Source: Burkholderiaceae bacterium
GTDB lineage: Bacteria; Pseudomonadota; Gammaproteobacteria; Burkholderiales; Burkholderiaceae_B
NCBI GenBank assembly: GCA_020851995.1
Contig: JADZBO010000209.1
Coordinates: 1-49,983 of the forward strand
Reading direction: 5' to 3'
DNA length: 49,983 bases
Shown piece by piece: positions 1 through 8,289 of the stretch (position 1 is the first letter of the stretch; each line of letters opens with the position of its first letter). The position numbers were made by a program, and so were the translations under genes. Below the pieces are notes generated by a model. It ran no database searches. It saw only the letters and a program-made list of their open reading frames with translations, and was not told the DNA's origin.

Positions 1-2
1 TA

Positions 3-926
3 CCCTTGGCGGCGCAGGCAGCCGAAGCATGGCCGACCCGCACCGTGCGACTGGTCGCTGTGTTTCCGCCCGGTGGATCCGTCGATCAGGTGTCGCGCAT
101 CCTGGCCCAACAGCTCAGCCAACAGACCGGACAACAGTTCGTCGTGGAGAACAAGGGCGGCGCGGCCGGTGCGATCGGCACGACGGCCGTCGCGAAATCG
201 GATCCGGACGGCTACACACTCGGCGTCGTATTCGATACCCACGGCGTCAACCCGACGTTGATCCCGAATCTTGGCTACGACACATTCAAGGATCTGCAGT
301 CGCTGGTGCTGCTTGGTACGAGCGCCATGGCGATCGTCGTCAATCAGAAGCAGCCCTACAAGAATTTCGCCGAGCTGATTGCCGCCGCCAAGGCCAAACC
401 CGGATCGGTCAGTTTCGGCTCAATCGGGACAGGGTCGCTCGGGCATCTTGCGATGGCGCAGATTGGCAACCAGCTGGGACTCGACTGGACGCACGTGCCT
501 TATCGCGGTGGCGGTCCGCTGATGACGGACATCGTCGCCGGACACGTTCCGGTGGCGATCGGGTCGGTGTTCCTGGTGACACCGCATGTGAAGTCGGGAA
601 CAGTGCGGCCGATCGGTGTGACCTCGTCCAAACCGGATCCGAATCTGCCGGGTGCCGAACCAGTCGCCCAGCAAGGCGTTGCGGGTTTCGAGGCCGAGAG
701 TTGGTGGGGTTTGATTGGGCCTGCCAAGATGCCCGAGCCGGTGGTGGCCTCGATCGTGGCCGAGTTTCAGAAGGCGCTCAAAGCACCCGCCGTGGTTGAA
801 AAGCTGAGTGCTCAGGGCATTGTCATCAGCGGCGCCGGACCAAAGGAGTTCGAAGCGTTTGAACGCAAAGAGATCCAGCGTTGGGCCAAGGTCGTCAAGG
901 ACAACAATATCAAGGCCGGGGACTGA
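3..926 (+). CDS. Bug-family (TctC) periplasmic receptor, 5' end cut by the window
   Basis: This is a periplasmic solute receptor of the tripartite tricarboxylate transporter type, a family that binds carboxylates in the periplasm. The reading frame is open from the window edge, so the true start and most of the signal peptide lie outside; the first visible residues (PLAAQAAEAWPTR) look like the end of a signal peptide and its cleavage site. Family hallmarks are VFPPGGSVDQVSR near the N-terminus, VVENKGGAAG, the segment HVPYRGGGP and the C-terminal helix ending in KDNNIKAGD. No TctA or TctB membrane partner is visible nearby, which is common for these receptors in Burkholderiales. Its last 17 bp overlap the 3' end of the convergent fdsD gene. 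The ligand cannot be read from the sequence. Confidence 0.9.
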   Translation, partial: PLAAQAAEAWPTRTVRLVAVFPPGGSVDQVSRILAQQLSQQTGQQFVVENKGGAAGAIGTTAVAKSDPDGYTLGVVFDTHGVNPTLIPNLGYDTFKDLQSLVLLGTSAMAIVVNQKQPYKNFAELIAAAKAKPGSVSFGSIGTGSLGHLAMAQIGNQLGLDWTHVPYRGGGPLMTDIVAGHVPVAIGSVFLVTPHVKSGTVRPIGVTSSKPDPNLPGAEPVAQQGVAGFEAESWWGLIGPAKMPEPVVASIVAEFQKALKAPAVVEKLSAQGIVISGAGPKEFEAFERKEIQRWAKVVKDNNIKAGD

Positions 927-1170
927 CGACGTCAGCCGGTTGCGCCACGCGCCAGCGTGACGGCAGACTACGCAGGGCGCAATCGACAAAGGGAGTCAGA
1001 CCTGACTGGCGCGTGCCATCGAGATGGGTTGCCAGCTGGACGCGCATTCGCGCCTCCCAGTTGGAACCGATGTGTGCCGCAACCCCCTCCATCCCCTCCC
1101 CGGTGTCCGGCAGTGCCTCGAAGAATTCGCCGACGCGGTTCGCCATCGCGACCAGGCGCTTGATGTCCAT
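910..1170 (-). CDS. fdsD: NAD-dependent formate dehydrogenase delta subunit FdsD
   Basis: This small protein of 86 residues matches the FdsD family, the delta subunit encoded at the end of fds operons and associated with the soluble NAD-dependent formate dehydrogenase. The recognisable part is MDIKRLVAMANRVGEFFEA followed by a GIASH-like segment (GVAAHIGSNWEARMR), typical of the family. The ATG at 1168-1170 was chosen because it gives the family N-terminus and has a GAGGG ribosome binding site a few bases upstream. It begins 7 bp after the fdhD stop codon, so it is almost certainly co-transcribed with fdsGBA and fdhD. The C-terminal 20 or so residues extend beyond the part I recognise and overlap the convergent Bug gene. 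The assignment rests on motif recall and operon position. Confidence 0.85.
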   Translation of the reverse strand: MDIKRLVAMANRVGEFFEALPDTGEGMEGVAAHIGSNWEARMRVQLATHLDGTRQSGLTPFVDCALRSLPSRWRVAQPADVVSPRP

Positions 1171-1177
1171 GATGCCC

Positions 1178-2062
1178 TCAGCCCCTCTGAGATATCTGTG
1201 CGGTCGCATTGACCGAAGCATGATCGGTCGGCAGACCTGCAAGCCGCTGCGGATGACTGTAAACGGTCCAGCGCCCGGGGGTCGCGAAGCCCACCAGGCA
1301 GATCCCGTGCTCCTGCGCGAGTCGAACCGCGAGATCGGTGGGTGCCGACAGCGCGATCAGGGTTCCGAACCCGGCCATCGCGCATTTCTGCACCATTTCC
1401 ATGCTCGCACGGCTGGTGATGATGAGAAAACCATCGCGCCAGCCGGCTGAGTTTGCACGCAAGCCCGCGCCAATTAACTTGTCCAGTGCATTGTGACGAC
1501 CGACGTCTTCGCGCACGATCCGGATGTTGCCGCGCGGGTCGGCCCAGGCCGCAGCGTGGGTTGCCCCGGTTGCCGCCCCGATTGCCTGATGGCTGGCCAA
1601 CTCGGAAAGAGCATGGTTGATACTTGCGGGATCAAGCAAGGCGCCCGCTTCACGCAGATCAGGCAGGGTGCGAAAGACGTGCGTCAGGCTTTCCACCCCG
1701 CAAAGGCCGCAACCGGTGCGACCGGTCAGATTGCGGCGGGACTGCTTCAGGCGGGCGAAACAGGAAGCCGAGATCTCGATCCGGGCGGTCCAGCCCTCGT
1801 CGCCCTCGTGCATTTCGATTCCGTAGCATTGCTCCGCGCGGTCGATGATCCCCTCGGACACTGCGAAACCGAGCGCAAAGTCACTCAGATCAAGCGGCGT
1901 GGCCAACATGACCGCATGCGATACGCCGTTAAATTCAAGCGCGACGGCACACTCCCGTGCCAGCAGATCGGTGTCGGGGCGGATTGCGGACGACGTCACC
2001 CGATGAACCTGCGCGATGCGAATCGCCTCTGTCGCCGCGTCGTCGGGAACTCCGGGTTTCAT
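1178..2062 (-). CDS. fdhD: Formate dehydrogenase accessory sulfurtransferase FdhD
   Basis: FdhD (called FdsC in some fds operons) passes sulfur from a cysteine desulfurase to the molybdenum cofactor so that formate dehydrogenase becomes active. The 294-residue protein has the conserved CxxC pair in TGCGLCGVES (about C118 and C121), the segment NGVSHAVMLATP near residues 45-56, and REDVGRHNALDKLIG, which is diagnostic of the family. The ATG at 2060-2062 overlaps the fdsA stop codon as ATGA, indicating translational coupling. An in-frame extension further upstream is open but lies within fdsA and is not family-like, so it was rejected. Its position between fdsA and fdsD is the usual fds arrangement. 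Confidence 0.93.
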   Translation of the reverse strand: MKPGVPDDAATEAIRIAQVHRVTSSAIRPDTDLLARECAVALEFNGVSHAVMLATPLDLSDFALGFAVSEGIIDRAEQCYGIEMHEGDEGWTARIEISASCFARLKQSRRNLTGRTGCGLCGVESLTHVFRTLPDLREAGALLDPASINHALSELASHQAIGAATGATHAAAWADPRGNIRIVREDVGRHNALDKLIGAGLRANSAGWRDGFLIITSRASMEMVQKCAMAGFGTLIALSAPTDLAVRLAQEHGICLVGFATPGRWTVYSHPQRLAGLPTDHASVNATAQISQRG

Positions 2063-5052
2063 AGGGTCGTTCCCGACGTGTCGGACGTCTGCGTCGTGAA
2101 AGTCGACTGGATCGATTTTGTCGCTATGGTTGAACCGGAAGAAGCGGACGGAATCGATGCAGCATGCGCTGAATGGTCGGTGACACCCGTGAGCGTTTGT
2201 TGTGTCGCGTCGAACTGCGCCGTGCGGGTTTGCCATTCGGAGGGGCCGTTGACCTTGCGAATCTCGACTGCCGTGACCTTGTATTCCGGGCAGTTGGTCG
2301 CCCAGTCGGAACTGTCGGTCGTCACCACGTTCGCGCACGACTCAGGGAAGTGGAAGGTGGTGTAGACGACGCCAGCTTGCATGCGCTCTGTCACATGCGC
2401 GCGCAGCACAGTTTCGCCAGCCCGGCTCTGGATGGCCACCCAGTCGCGGGCCTGAATACCGCGATCTTCGGCATCAGTCGGGTGGATGTCCAGCCGATCC
2501 TCATCGTGCCAGACCACATTGGCCGTGCGCCGTGTCTGGGCGCCCACGTTGTATTGCGAAAGGATGCGACCAGTGGTCAGAATCAGCGGGAATTTGCGGG
2601 TGACACGCTCCTCACTCGCCACGTATCGCGCAATGGCAAAGGTCCCCGGACGCGGTGAAAAGCCGTCGACATGCATGATCGGCGTGCCGGTCTCCGACGT
2701 TGACGCGTTACAGGGCCACTGCACGCTGCCAAACTGGTCGATACGATCGAAGCTGACGCCGGCAAAGGTGGGCGTCAACGCGGCAATCTCGTCCATGATC
2801 TGCGCCGGATGCTCATAGCGCATCGGGTACCCCAGCGCATTTGCGAGCATCTGGGTCACTTCCCAGTCCGCGTAACCCGCCAGGGGCGCGATCGCCTTGC
2901 GCACCCGACTGATGCGTCGCTCTGCGTTGGTGAAGGTGCCATCCTTTTCCAGGAACGATGATCCGGGCAGGAAGACATGCGCGTAGCGGGAGGTTTCGTT
3001 TAGGAAAAGGTCTTGCACGATCAGGCATTCAAGCGACGAAAGTGCGGCCGCGACATGGTGCGAATCCGGATCCGACTGCGCGATGTCCTCGCCCTGGCAG
3101 TAAAGCCCCCGGAAGCTGCCATCCAGGGCCGCGTCAAACATATTGGGAATCCGCAGCCCGGGCTCCGGATCAAGTGTCACCCCCCAATGCGCTTCGAAAC
3201 TCGCGCGGGTCAGCGGATCGCCAACATGCCGGTATCCGGGGAACTGGTGGGGAAAACTCCCCATGTCGCAACTGCCCTGAACATTATTCTGGCCGCGCAG
3301 AGGATTCACGCCGACGCCTTCGCGCCCGAGGTTGCCTGTCGCCATGGCAAGGTTGGCGATGGCGATCACCGCCGTCGAGCCCTGCGCATGTTCGGTCACT
3401 CCAAGCCCGTAGTAAATCGCGGCATTGGCACGCCCATCGGGGCCGCTCAGCCGCTGGCCGGGCGCACCTCGCGCGTAAAGTCGTGCCGCTCCCCGCACCT
3501 GATCGGCGGGCACTCCCGTAATCCCGGCCGTGGCTTCCGGTGAATTCTCAGGCCGCAAGATGAACTCCCGCCACTGCTGGTAGGAGCGTGCGTCACAACG
3601 CGCATCGACGAAGGGTTGGTCCACCAGGTTCTCAGTCACGATCACGTGGGCCAGCGCGGACAGGATCGCGACGTTCGTGCCGGGCCGCACAGCGAGGTGG
3701 TAATCCGCGCGAACATGTGGAGCGTCAACGAGTTCAATGCGTCGCGGGTCGATCACGATCAGTCGCGCCCCGGCACGCAACCTGCGCTTGAGTCGTGACC
3801 CGAACACCGGGTGAGCATCCGTCGGGTTTGCACCCATCACGAGCACCACGTCGGCATCGTCGACGGATGCGAACGTCTGTGTGCCGGCGGAGGTGCCCAG
3901 CGTCAGCGCCAGCCCGTATCCGGTCGGCGAGTGGCACACGCGCGCGCAGGTATCGACGTTGTTGTTGCCGAAGCCCGCGCGAACCAGCTTCTGAACCAGA
4001 TAGGTTTCTTCGTTCGTGCAACGCGACGAGGTAATGCCGCCGACCGCACCCCGGCCATGCACGGCCTGGATACGGCGCAGCGATTGCGCGGCGAAGTCGA
4101 TGGCCTGCTGCCAGCTGACCTCGCGCCAGGGCTCGGAAATGCGTTCGCGGATCATCGGGCGCGTTGCGCGATCCTGGTGCGTTGCATAGCCCCAGGCAAA
4201 GCGGCCCTTGACACAGGAGTGCCCTTCGTTGGCACGACCTTCCTTCCAGGGGGTCATGCGGACGACTTCGTTGCCGCGCAACTCGGCCCTGAAGCCACAG
4301 CCCACACCACAATAAGCGCAGGTCGTCAGGACCTCGCGCGTCGGTAGCCCGGTCTGGATAATCGAATTTTCCTGCAGCGTCGCGGTTGGGCAGACCTGTA
4401 CGCAGGCGCCGCAACTGACGCACTCGGAACCGAGGAACGATTCGCCCTGGCCCGGCGTCACCCGCGAGGCGAAGCCACGCCCGCCGATGGTGAGTGCAAA
4501 GGTGCCCTGGCGCTCTTCGCAGGCGCGCACGCAACGGTTGCAGACAATGCACTTGGCCGGATCGTAGGTGAAATAAGGATTTGAAGTATCGGGTTGGTCT
4601 GCAAGATGATTTGCGCCGTCGGATCCGAATCGCACTTCGCGCAGCCCCGTTTCTGCCGCCATGTCCTGCAACTCGCAGTCGCCGTTCGCGGCGCAGGTCA
4701 GACAGTCCAGCGGATGGTCGGAGATATAAAGCTCCATCACACTGCGACGCAGTTTTTGCAGCGTGGGTGTCTGGGTACGCACACGGATACCCGCTTCAAC
4801 CGGCGTGGTGCACGAGGCGGGATAGCCGCGGCGCCCCTCGATTTCGACCAGACACAAGCGGCACGAACCAAATGGTTCGAGCGCGTCGGTCGCGCAGAGT
4901 CGCGGGATTGCGTTGCCAGCGATGGCTGCAGCCCGCATGATCGATGTGCCGGCAGGGACGGTGACAACGCTGCCGTCGATTTCGAGGGTGATCTCCGGCA
5001 CTCCGGAGATCGCCGGTGTGCCAAGGTCGCGCCGGACCTGTTGTTCGATCAT
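2059..5052 (-). CDS. fdsA: NAD-dependent formate dehydrogenase alpha (catalytic, molybdenum) subunit
   Basis: This is the catalytic subunit oxidising formate to CO2, 997 residues. Cluster ligands are visible in order: a [2Fe-2S] ferredoxin-like domain (C53, C64, C67, C81), a His-Cys3 cluster (H113, C117, C120, C126), two ferredoxin-type [4Fe-4S] sites (C168/C171/C174/C178 and C211/C214/C217/C221), and the cluster at the start of the molybdopterin domain (C245, C248, C252, C280). The active-site residue is a cysteine in CARVCHSPTGYG (C373), so this is not a selenoenzyme. The ATG at 5050-5052 overlaps the fdsB stop codon as TAATG. The C-terminal 40 residues after the molybdopterin-binding region are Ser/Thr-rich and not conserved to my knowledge. 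It should work with FdsB and FdsG as a cytoplasmic complex that reduces NAD+. Confidence 0.95.
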   Translation of the reverse strand: MIEQQVRRDLGTPAISGVPEITLEIDGSVVTVPAGTSIMRAAAIAGNAIPRLCATDALEPFGSCRLCLVEIEGRRGYPASCTTPVEAGIRVRTQTPTLQKLRRSVMELYISDHPLDCLTCAANGDCELQDMAAETGLREVRFGSDGANHLADQPDTSNPYFTYDPAKCIVCNRCVRACEERQGTFALTIGGRGFASRVTPGQGESFLGSECVSCGACVQVCPTATLQENSIIQTGLPTREVLTTCAYCGVGCGFRAELRGNEVVRMTPWKEGRANEGHSCVKGRFAWGYATHQDRATRPMIRERISEPWREVSWQQAIDFAAQSLRRIQAVHGRGAVGGITSSRCTNEETYLVQKLVRAGFGNNNVDTCARVCHSPTGYGLALTLGTSAGTQTFASVDDADVVLVMGANPTDAHPVFGSRLKRRLRAGARLIVIDPRRIELVDAPHVRADYHLAVRPGTNVAILSALAHVIVTENLVDQPFVDARCDARSYQQWREFILRPENSPEATAGITGVPADQVRGAARLYARGAPGQRLSGPDGRANAAIYYGLGVTEHAQGSTAVIAIANLAMATGNLGREGVGVNPLRGQNNVQGSCDMGSFPHQFPGYRHVGDPLTRASFEAHWGVTLDPEPGLRIPNMFDAALDGSFRGLYCQGEDIAQSDPDSHHVAAALSSLECLIVQDLFLNETSRYAHVFLPGSSFLEKDGTFTNAERRISRVRKAIAPLAGYADWEVTQMLANALGYPMRYEHPAQIMDEIAALTPTFAGVSFDRIDQFGSVQWPCNASTSETGTPIMHVDGFSPRPGTFAIARYVASEERVTRKFPLILTTGRILSQYNVGAQTRRTANVVWHDEDRLDIHPTDAEDRGIQARDWVAIQSRAGETVLRAHVTERMQAGVVYTTFHFPESCANVVTTDSSDWATNCPEYKVTAVEIRKVNGPSEWQTRTAQFDATQQTLTGVTDHSAHAASIPSASSGSTIATKSIQSTFTTQTSDTSGTTL

Positions 5053-6638
5053 TACGAATGCTCCGCGTGACCTGAGGTGGAGGCGGGGCGCGCCGCACCC
5101 GCCGGAGTCAACCCGAAATCTTCCGGATAGAGATTCATGGCCGAAAGCACGGGGTTTGGCGTCATCGATCCCATGGCGCAAAGCGATGCGTGGGTCATCG
5201 TGTCGCAAAGATCGCGCAGCAGTGACACGTGCGCTTCGCGATCGCTGCCGCGCGCAATCCGGTCAATGACTTCGACGCCGCGCGTCGAGCCGATCCGGCA
5301 GGGCGTGCATTTACCGCACGATTCGATCGCACAGAACTCCATCGCGTAGCGGGCCAGTGCCATCATGTCGGCACGGTCATCATGAACGACGATGCCACCG
5401 TGCCCCACCGTTGCACCGAACGCGGCGTAGGCTTCGTAATCGATCGGGGTATCCCACTGCGACGCGGGCACGTAGGCGCCCAGTGGCCCGCCCACCTGTA
5501 CCGCCTTCACTGGACGCCCCGAAGCCGTGCCGCCACCGAAGTCCTCGATGAGCTGGCGCAATGTGATACCGAACGGGAGTTCCACCAGACCACCCTGGCG
5601 GACGTTGCCCGCGAGTTGAAACGGCAGGGTTCCGCGTGAACGTTCTCTGCCAAATGCAGCGTATTCGGCGCTCCCGCGCGCGAGAATGCGGGGCACGCTG
5701 GCCAGCGTGATGACGTTGTTGCAGGCAGTTGGCATGCCGAACAGTCCCGCGAGCGCAGGCAAGGGGGGTTTGGCGCGCACGATGCCGCGCTTGCCCTCCA
5801 GGCTTTCGAGCAGAGCGGTTTCCTCGCCGCATACATAGGAGCCGGCCGCTTTACGCACCACGATATCAAAGGCGCGTTCGCTGCCCATGACCCTGTCGCC
5901 GAGGATTCCCGCAGCACGCGCGATTCCGATGGCCTCGCCGAGCAGATCAACCGCTTGCGGATATTCCGATCTGACATAGATGTAACCGCGCCTGGCTTCT
6001 GTCGCCAGGCCCGCAATGATCATTCCTTCGATCAGCATGAAGGGGTCGCCTTCCATGGTCATGCGATCGGAAAAGGTTCCGGAATCGCCTTCGTCGGCGT
6101 TGCAGACAACGTATTTTTCAGGGCTCGCGGCACCAAGCACCGTGCGCCACTTGATGCCGGTGGGGAACGCTGCGCCACCGCGCCCGCGCAGTCCGGAAGC
6201 GGTGATCTCAGAGACGATGTCCTGCGCGGTCATCCCGATCGCGCGGCGCAGGCCCTCAAGGCCACCATGCGTCTCGTAGTCCGTCAGCGATAGTGGGTCG
6301 GTCACGCCCATCCTCGAAAACGTCACACGTTGCTGGCGGGCGAGGTACGGGATCGATTCCGTTGGGCCGAGCGACAGCGCATGCTGGCCACCGCCTAGAA
6401 ATCCTGCGTCAAACAGCGTGGTCACATCTTGCGGCGCCACAGGACCGTAGGCCGCGCGCTCACCGCTGACCTCGACTTCAACCAGAGGCTCGAGCCAGAA
6501 CAGGCCGCGTGAGCCATTGCGCACGAGGTCGATTTCCAGACCCCGGGTCCGTGCCTCATCACGAATACGATCGGCGACGACGTCGGCACCGGCGGCCCGG
6601 GCCGCCGAGTCGCGGGGCACGAATACCCTGACTTTCAT
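5052..6638 (-). CDS. fdsB: NAD-dependent formate dehydrogenase beta subunit (FMN/NAD, NuoF-like)
   Basis: This 528-residue protein is the diaphorase-type subunit that takes electrons from the iron-sulfur chain of FdsA to FMN and NAD+. It has a thioredoxin-like N-terminal part, the NuoF FMN/NADH-binding motif GLRGRGGAAFPTGIKW, the segment VCNADEGDSGTFSDR, and the C-terminal [4Fe-4S] motif SCGKCTPCRIG (C441, C444, C447) with its fourth ligand about 40 residues later (C487). It starts with ATG at 6636-6638, which overlaps the fdsG stop as ATGA, and ends in the fdsA start. Length and domain order fit fused NuoF-type FdsB proteins. Confidence 0.95.
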   Translation of the reverse strand: MKVRVFVPRDSAARAAGADVVADRIRDEARTRGLEIDLVRNGSRGLFWLEPLVEVEVSGERAAYGPVAPQDVTTLFDAGFLGGGQHALSLGPTESIPYLARQQRVTFSRMGVTDPLSLTDYETHGGLEGLRRAIGMTAQDIVSEITASGLRGRGGAAFPTGIKWRTVLGAASPEKYVVCNADEGDSGTFSDRMTMEGDPFMLIEGMIIAGLATEARRGYIYVRSEYPQAVDLLGEAIGIARAAGILGDRVMGSERAFDIVVRKAAGSYVCGEETALLESLEGKRGIVRAKPPLPALAGLFGMPTACNNVITLASVPRILARGSAEYAAFGRERSRGTLPFQLAGNVRQGGLVELPFGITLRQLIEDFGGGTASGRPVKAVQVGGPLGAYVPASQWDTPIDYEAYAAFGATVGHGGIVVHDDRADMMALARYAMEFCAIESCGKCTPCRIGSTRGVEVIDRIARGSDREAHVSLLRDLCDTMTHASLCAMGSMTPNPVLSAMNLYPEDFGLTPAGAARPASTSGHAEHS

Positions 6639-7171
6639 TTGATATCCCGCTGACTGGCGATGAGCGCGTCGAACTTCGCTGGCGTCACGCGCGCATGCGG
6701 CGTGCCGTCAAGGGTTGCCGCCGGCGATGAGGCGCACAGACCCAGGCAATAGACGGGTTCCAGCTGAAACTGACCATCTGCGCTGACCTGATGTGATTTG
6801 CAATCCAGCACCCGCTCCGCGTGAGCCAGCAGGGCCGCCGATCCCATTGACTGACACGCCTCACCGCGGCAGATGGCCACCGCATGACGGGCAGGTGGGT
6901 CGTGCCGGAAGTGGCTGTAGTAGGTGATCACGCCGTACACCTCGGCGCGCGACAGATTCAGACCTTCTGCGATGCGCGGGATCGCCTGCGCCGGGACGTA
7001 TCCGAGAGTGTCCTGTATGTCGTGCAGAACGGGTAAAAGGGCACCCGGCTCGCCCTCGTGGCGCCGAAGTGCCTCGTCGATCGTCGCTTGCATCCTGAGC
7101 TTCCCGATTTTGCACGAAGGCGCTCGCAATCCGGAGGGGCGCGGCGGTTCGGGCATATCGCCGTCAATCAT
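6635..7171 (-). CDS. fdsG: NAD-dependent formate dehydrogenase gamma subunit (NuoE-like, [2Fe-2S])
   Basis: This is the small electron-transfer subunit with a thioredoxin-like [2Fe-2S] fold. The four ligands are visible as CRGEAC (C101, C106) and YCLGLC (C142, C146), numbered from the longest start. The start is uncertain. The ATG at 7171 gives 178 residues but has no clear ribosome binding site and lies 6 bases after a 9-bp inverted repeat. An internal ATG at 7091-7093 (MQATIDEALRRHEG) gives 152 residues, has a GGAAG-like site, and fits the homologous core (PGALLPVLHDIQDT) better. It is the first gene of the fds operon and lies 76 bp downstream of the HMG-CoA lyase gene on the same strand. 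Confidence 0.93.
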   Translation of the reverse strand: MIDGDMPEPPRPSGLRAPSCKIGKLRMQATIDEALRRHEGEPGALLPVLHDIQDTLGYVPAQAIPRIAEGLNLSRAEVYGVITYYSHFRHDPPARHAVAICRGEACQSMGSAALLAHAERVLDCKSHQVSADGQFQLEPVYCLGLCASSPAATLDGTPHARVTPAKFDALIASQRDIK

Positions 7172-7177
7172 ACGAGA

Positions 7178-7218
7178 GATCGGGGCTGATGCAAATGGGT
7201 TTGACGATTGCCCCGATC
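7178..7218. promoter_or_regulatory. 9-bp perfect inverted repeat between the HMG-CoA lyase gene and fdsG
   Basis: GATCGGGGC at 7178-7186 and GCCCCGATC at 7210-7218 are perfect reverse complements separated by 23 bases. In the minus-strand transcript they form a stem-loop between the lyase stop codon and fdsG. There is no run of U after it, so a simple intrinsic terminator is unlikely. It could be an operator for a formate-responsive regulator or a leader structure controlling fdsG. The sequence alone does not decide this. Confidence 0.5.
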
Positions 7219-7247
7219 CGTGACGTTGGCGCCGCGTAGTCTTCGCG

Positions 7248-8189
7248 TCACGCTGCCTGGGTGCGCGCTCCAGAAACGTAGTTGCGGGGCAGGCCTGCCT
7301 TGGCGAGCGCGCCCTGCATCGGGATGTCGGGCAGCGAGTGCGCCACGATCTTGCGTACCTCGATCAGTCGCTCCAGATCGACGCCGGTATCCAGCCCCAT
7401 TGAGTCCAGCATGAAACAGAGATCCTCCATGACGATGTTGCCGCTTGCGCCAGGCGCGAAGGGGCATCCGCCGAGGCCCGCGAGCGATGCGTCGAAACGG
7501 CTCACGCCGCAATCCAGCGCTGCGCTGACGTTGGCCAGGCCGGTGCCACGGGTGTCATGGAAGTGCGCGCCAACCGGCGTCGCGCCGACCTCGGCCAGCA
7601 CCGCCCGGAATACTTCCCGCACCAGCCGCGGATCGGCATAGCCGACCGTGTCGGCCACGACCAGTTCGTCGGCGCCGGCCTCCATCAGTTCGGTGGCATA
7701 TTTCACGACCTGGGATACGGCAATCCGGCCTTCGTAAGAGCACCCCAGAGCGGTCGACAGACCGCCGACGATGATCGGCCGCTTGTCTGGCGGCTGCGAC
7801 TTCACAAGCTCGACGATGGCCCGAAAATCCGTCACCGAATCCGCCGGCGGACGCCGCACGTTCTTCAGGTTGTGGGTTTCGCTGACCGACATGACAAAAT
7901 TCAGCTTATGCACCCCGAGCTCAATTCCGCGCTGCGCGCCGCGCAGGTTGGGTATCAGCGCGGCGACCGTCAGACCCGGTATCGCGATCGCACCGAGCGT
8001 GACGGCCTCGGCATCGGCAAACTGGGGAATCAGCTTGGGCGGTACGTATGAGGTCACTTCAATTTCGCGCACGCCGGCTGCCGCCTCCGCGGCAATCCAG
8101 GCGAGCTTGTCAGCGGTTGGCATGAACGTCGGGTGAATCTGCAGGCCGTCCCGCAGACCGACTTCGCGAACTGAAATTTTCTGGCGCAT
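7248..8189 (-). CDS. mvaB: Hydroxymethylglutaryl-CoA lyase
   Basis: The enzyme splits 3-hydroxy-3-methylglutaryl-CoA into acetyl-CoA and acetoacetate. The 313-residue TIM-barrel protein carries the HMGL-like signature: EVGLRDGLQ near the N-terminus (R13, D14), the metal-binding pair in GAHFHDTRG (H209, H211), and the catalytic cysteine loop SLAGLGGCPFAPGASGN (C242). These correspond to the human catalytic Arg, Asp, His-His and Cys. Homocitrate and isopropylmalate synthases share the fold but lack this cysteine loop. It lies 87 bp downstream of the enoyl-CoA hydratase gene on the same strand and so probably belongs to an operon with the CoA-transferase and hydratase. The ribosome binding site is weak (a GAGAGAGA tract). 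Confidence 0.93.
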   Translation of the reverse strand: MRQKISVREVGLRDGLQIHPTFMPTADKLAWIAAEAAAGVREIEVTSYVPPKLIPQFADAEAVTLGAIAIPGLTVAALIPNLRGAQRGIELGVHKLNFVMSVSETHNLKNVRRPPADSVTDFRAIVELVKSQPPDKRPIIVGGLSTALGCSYEGRIAVSQVVKYATELMEAGADELVVADTVGYADPRLVREVFRAVLAEVGATPVGAHFHDTRGTGLANVSAALDCGVSRFDASLAGLGGCPFAPGASGNIVMEDLCFMLDSMGLDTGVDLERLIEVRKIVAHSLPDIPMQGALAKAGLPRNYVSGARTQAA

Positions 8190-8263
8190 GATGTTTGTCT
8201 CTCTCTTCGTCCCGGTATCTGGGTTCGGCGGCAGGGATGCCGCACGCGGACTGCAAGGATGCC

Positions 8264-8289
8264 TTACCTGCCTTTATTACCTGCCTTTA
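8264..8289. repeat. 13-bp perfect tandem duplication at the hydratase stop codon
   Basis: TTACCTGCCTTTA occurs twice head to tail at 8264-8276 and 8277-8289. The second copy contains the last codons and stop codon of the enoyl-CoA hydratase gene (Lys-Gly-Arg-stop on the minus strand). The first copy repeats the same codons just after the stop. It looks like a recent slippage or duplication event with no effect on the protein. Confidence 0.75.

Noticed and set aside
2059-5052. Selenocysteine in formate dehydrogenase
   Set aside because: The active-site codon encodes cysteine (CARVCHSPT) and there is no in-frame TGA at that place.
7248-8189. Isopropylmalate or homocitrate synthase
   Set aside because: The cysteine loop GGCPFAPGASGN and the length of 313 residues fit HMG-CoA lyase, and the synthase C-terminal domain is absent.
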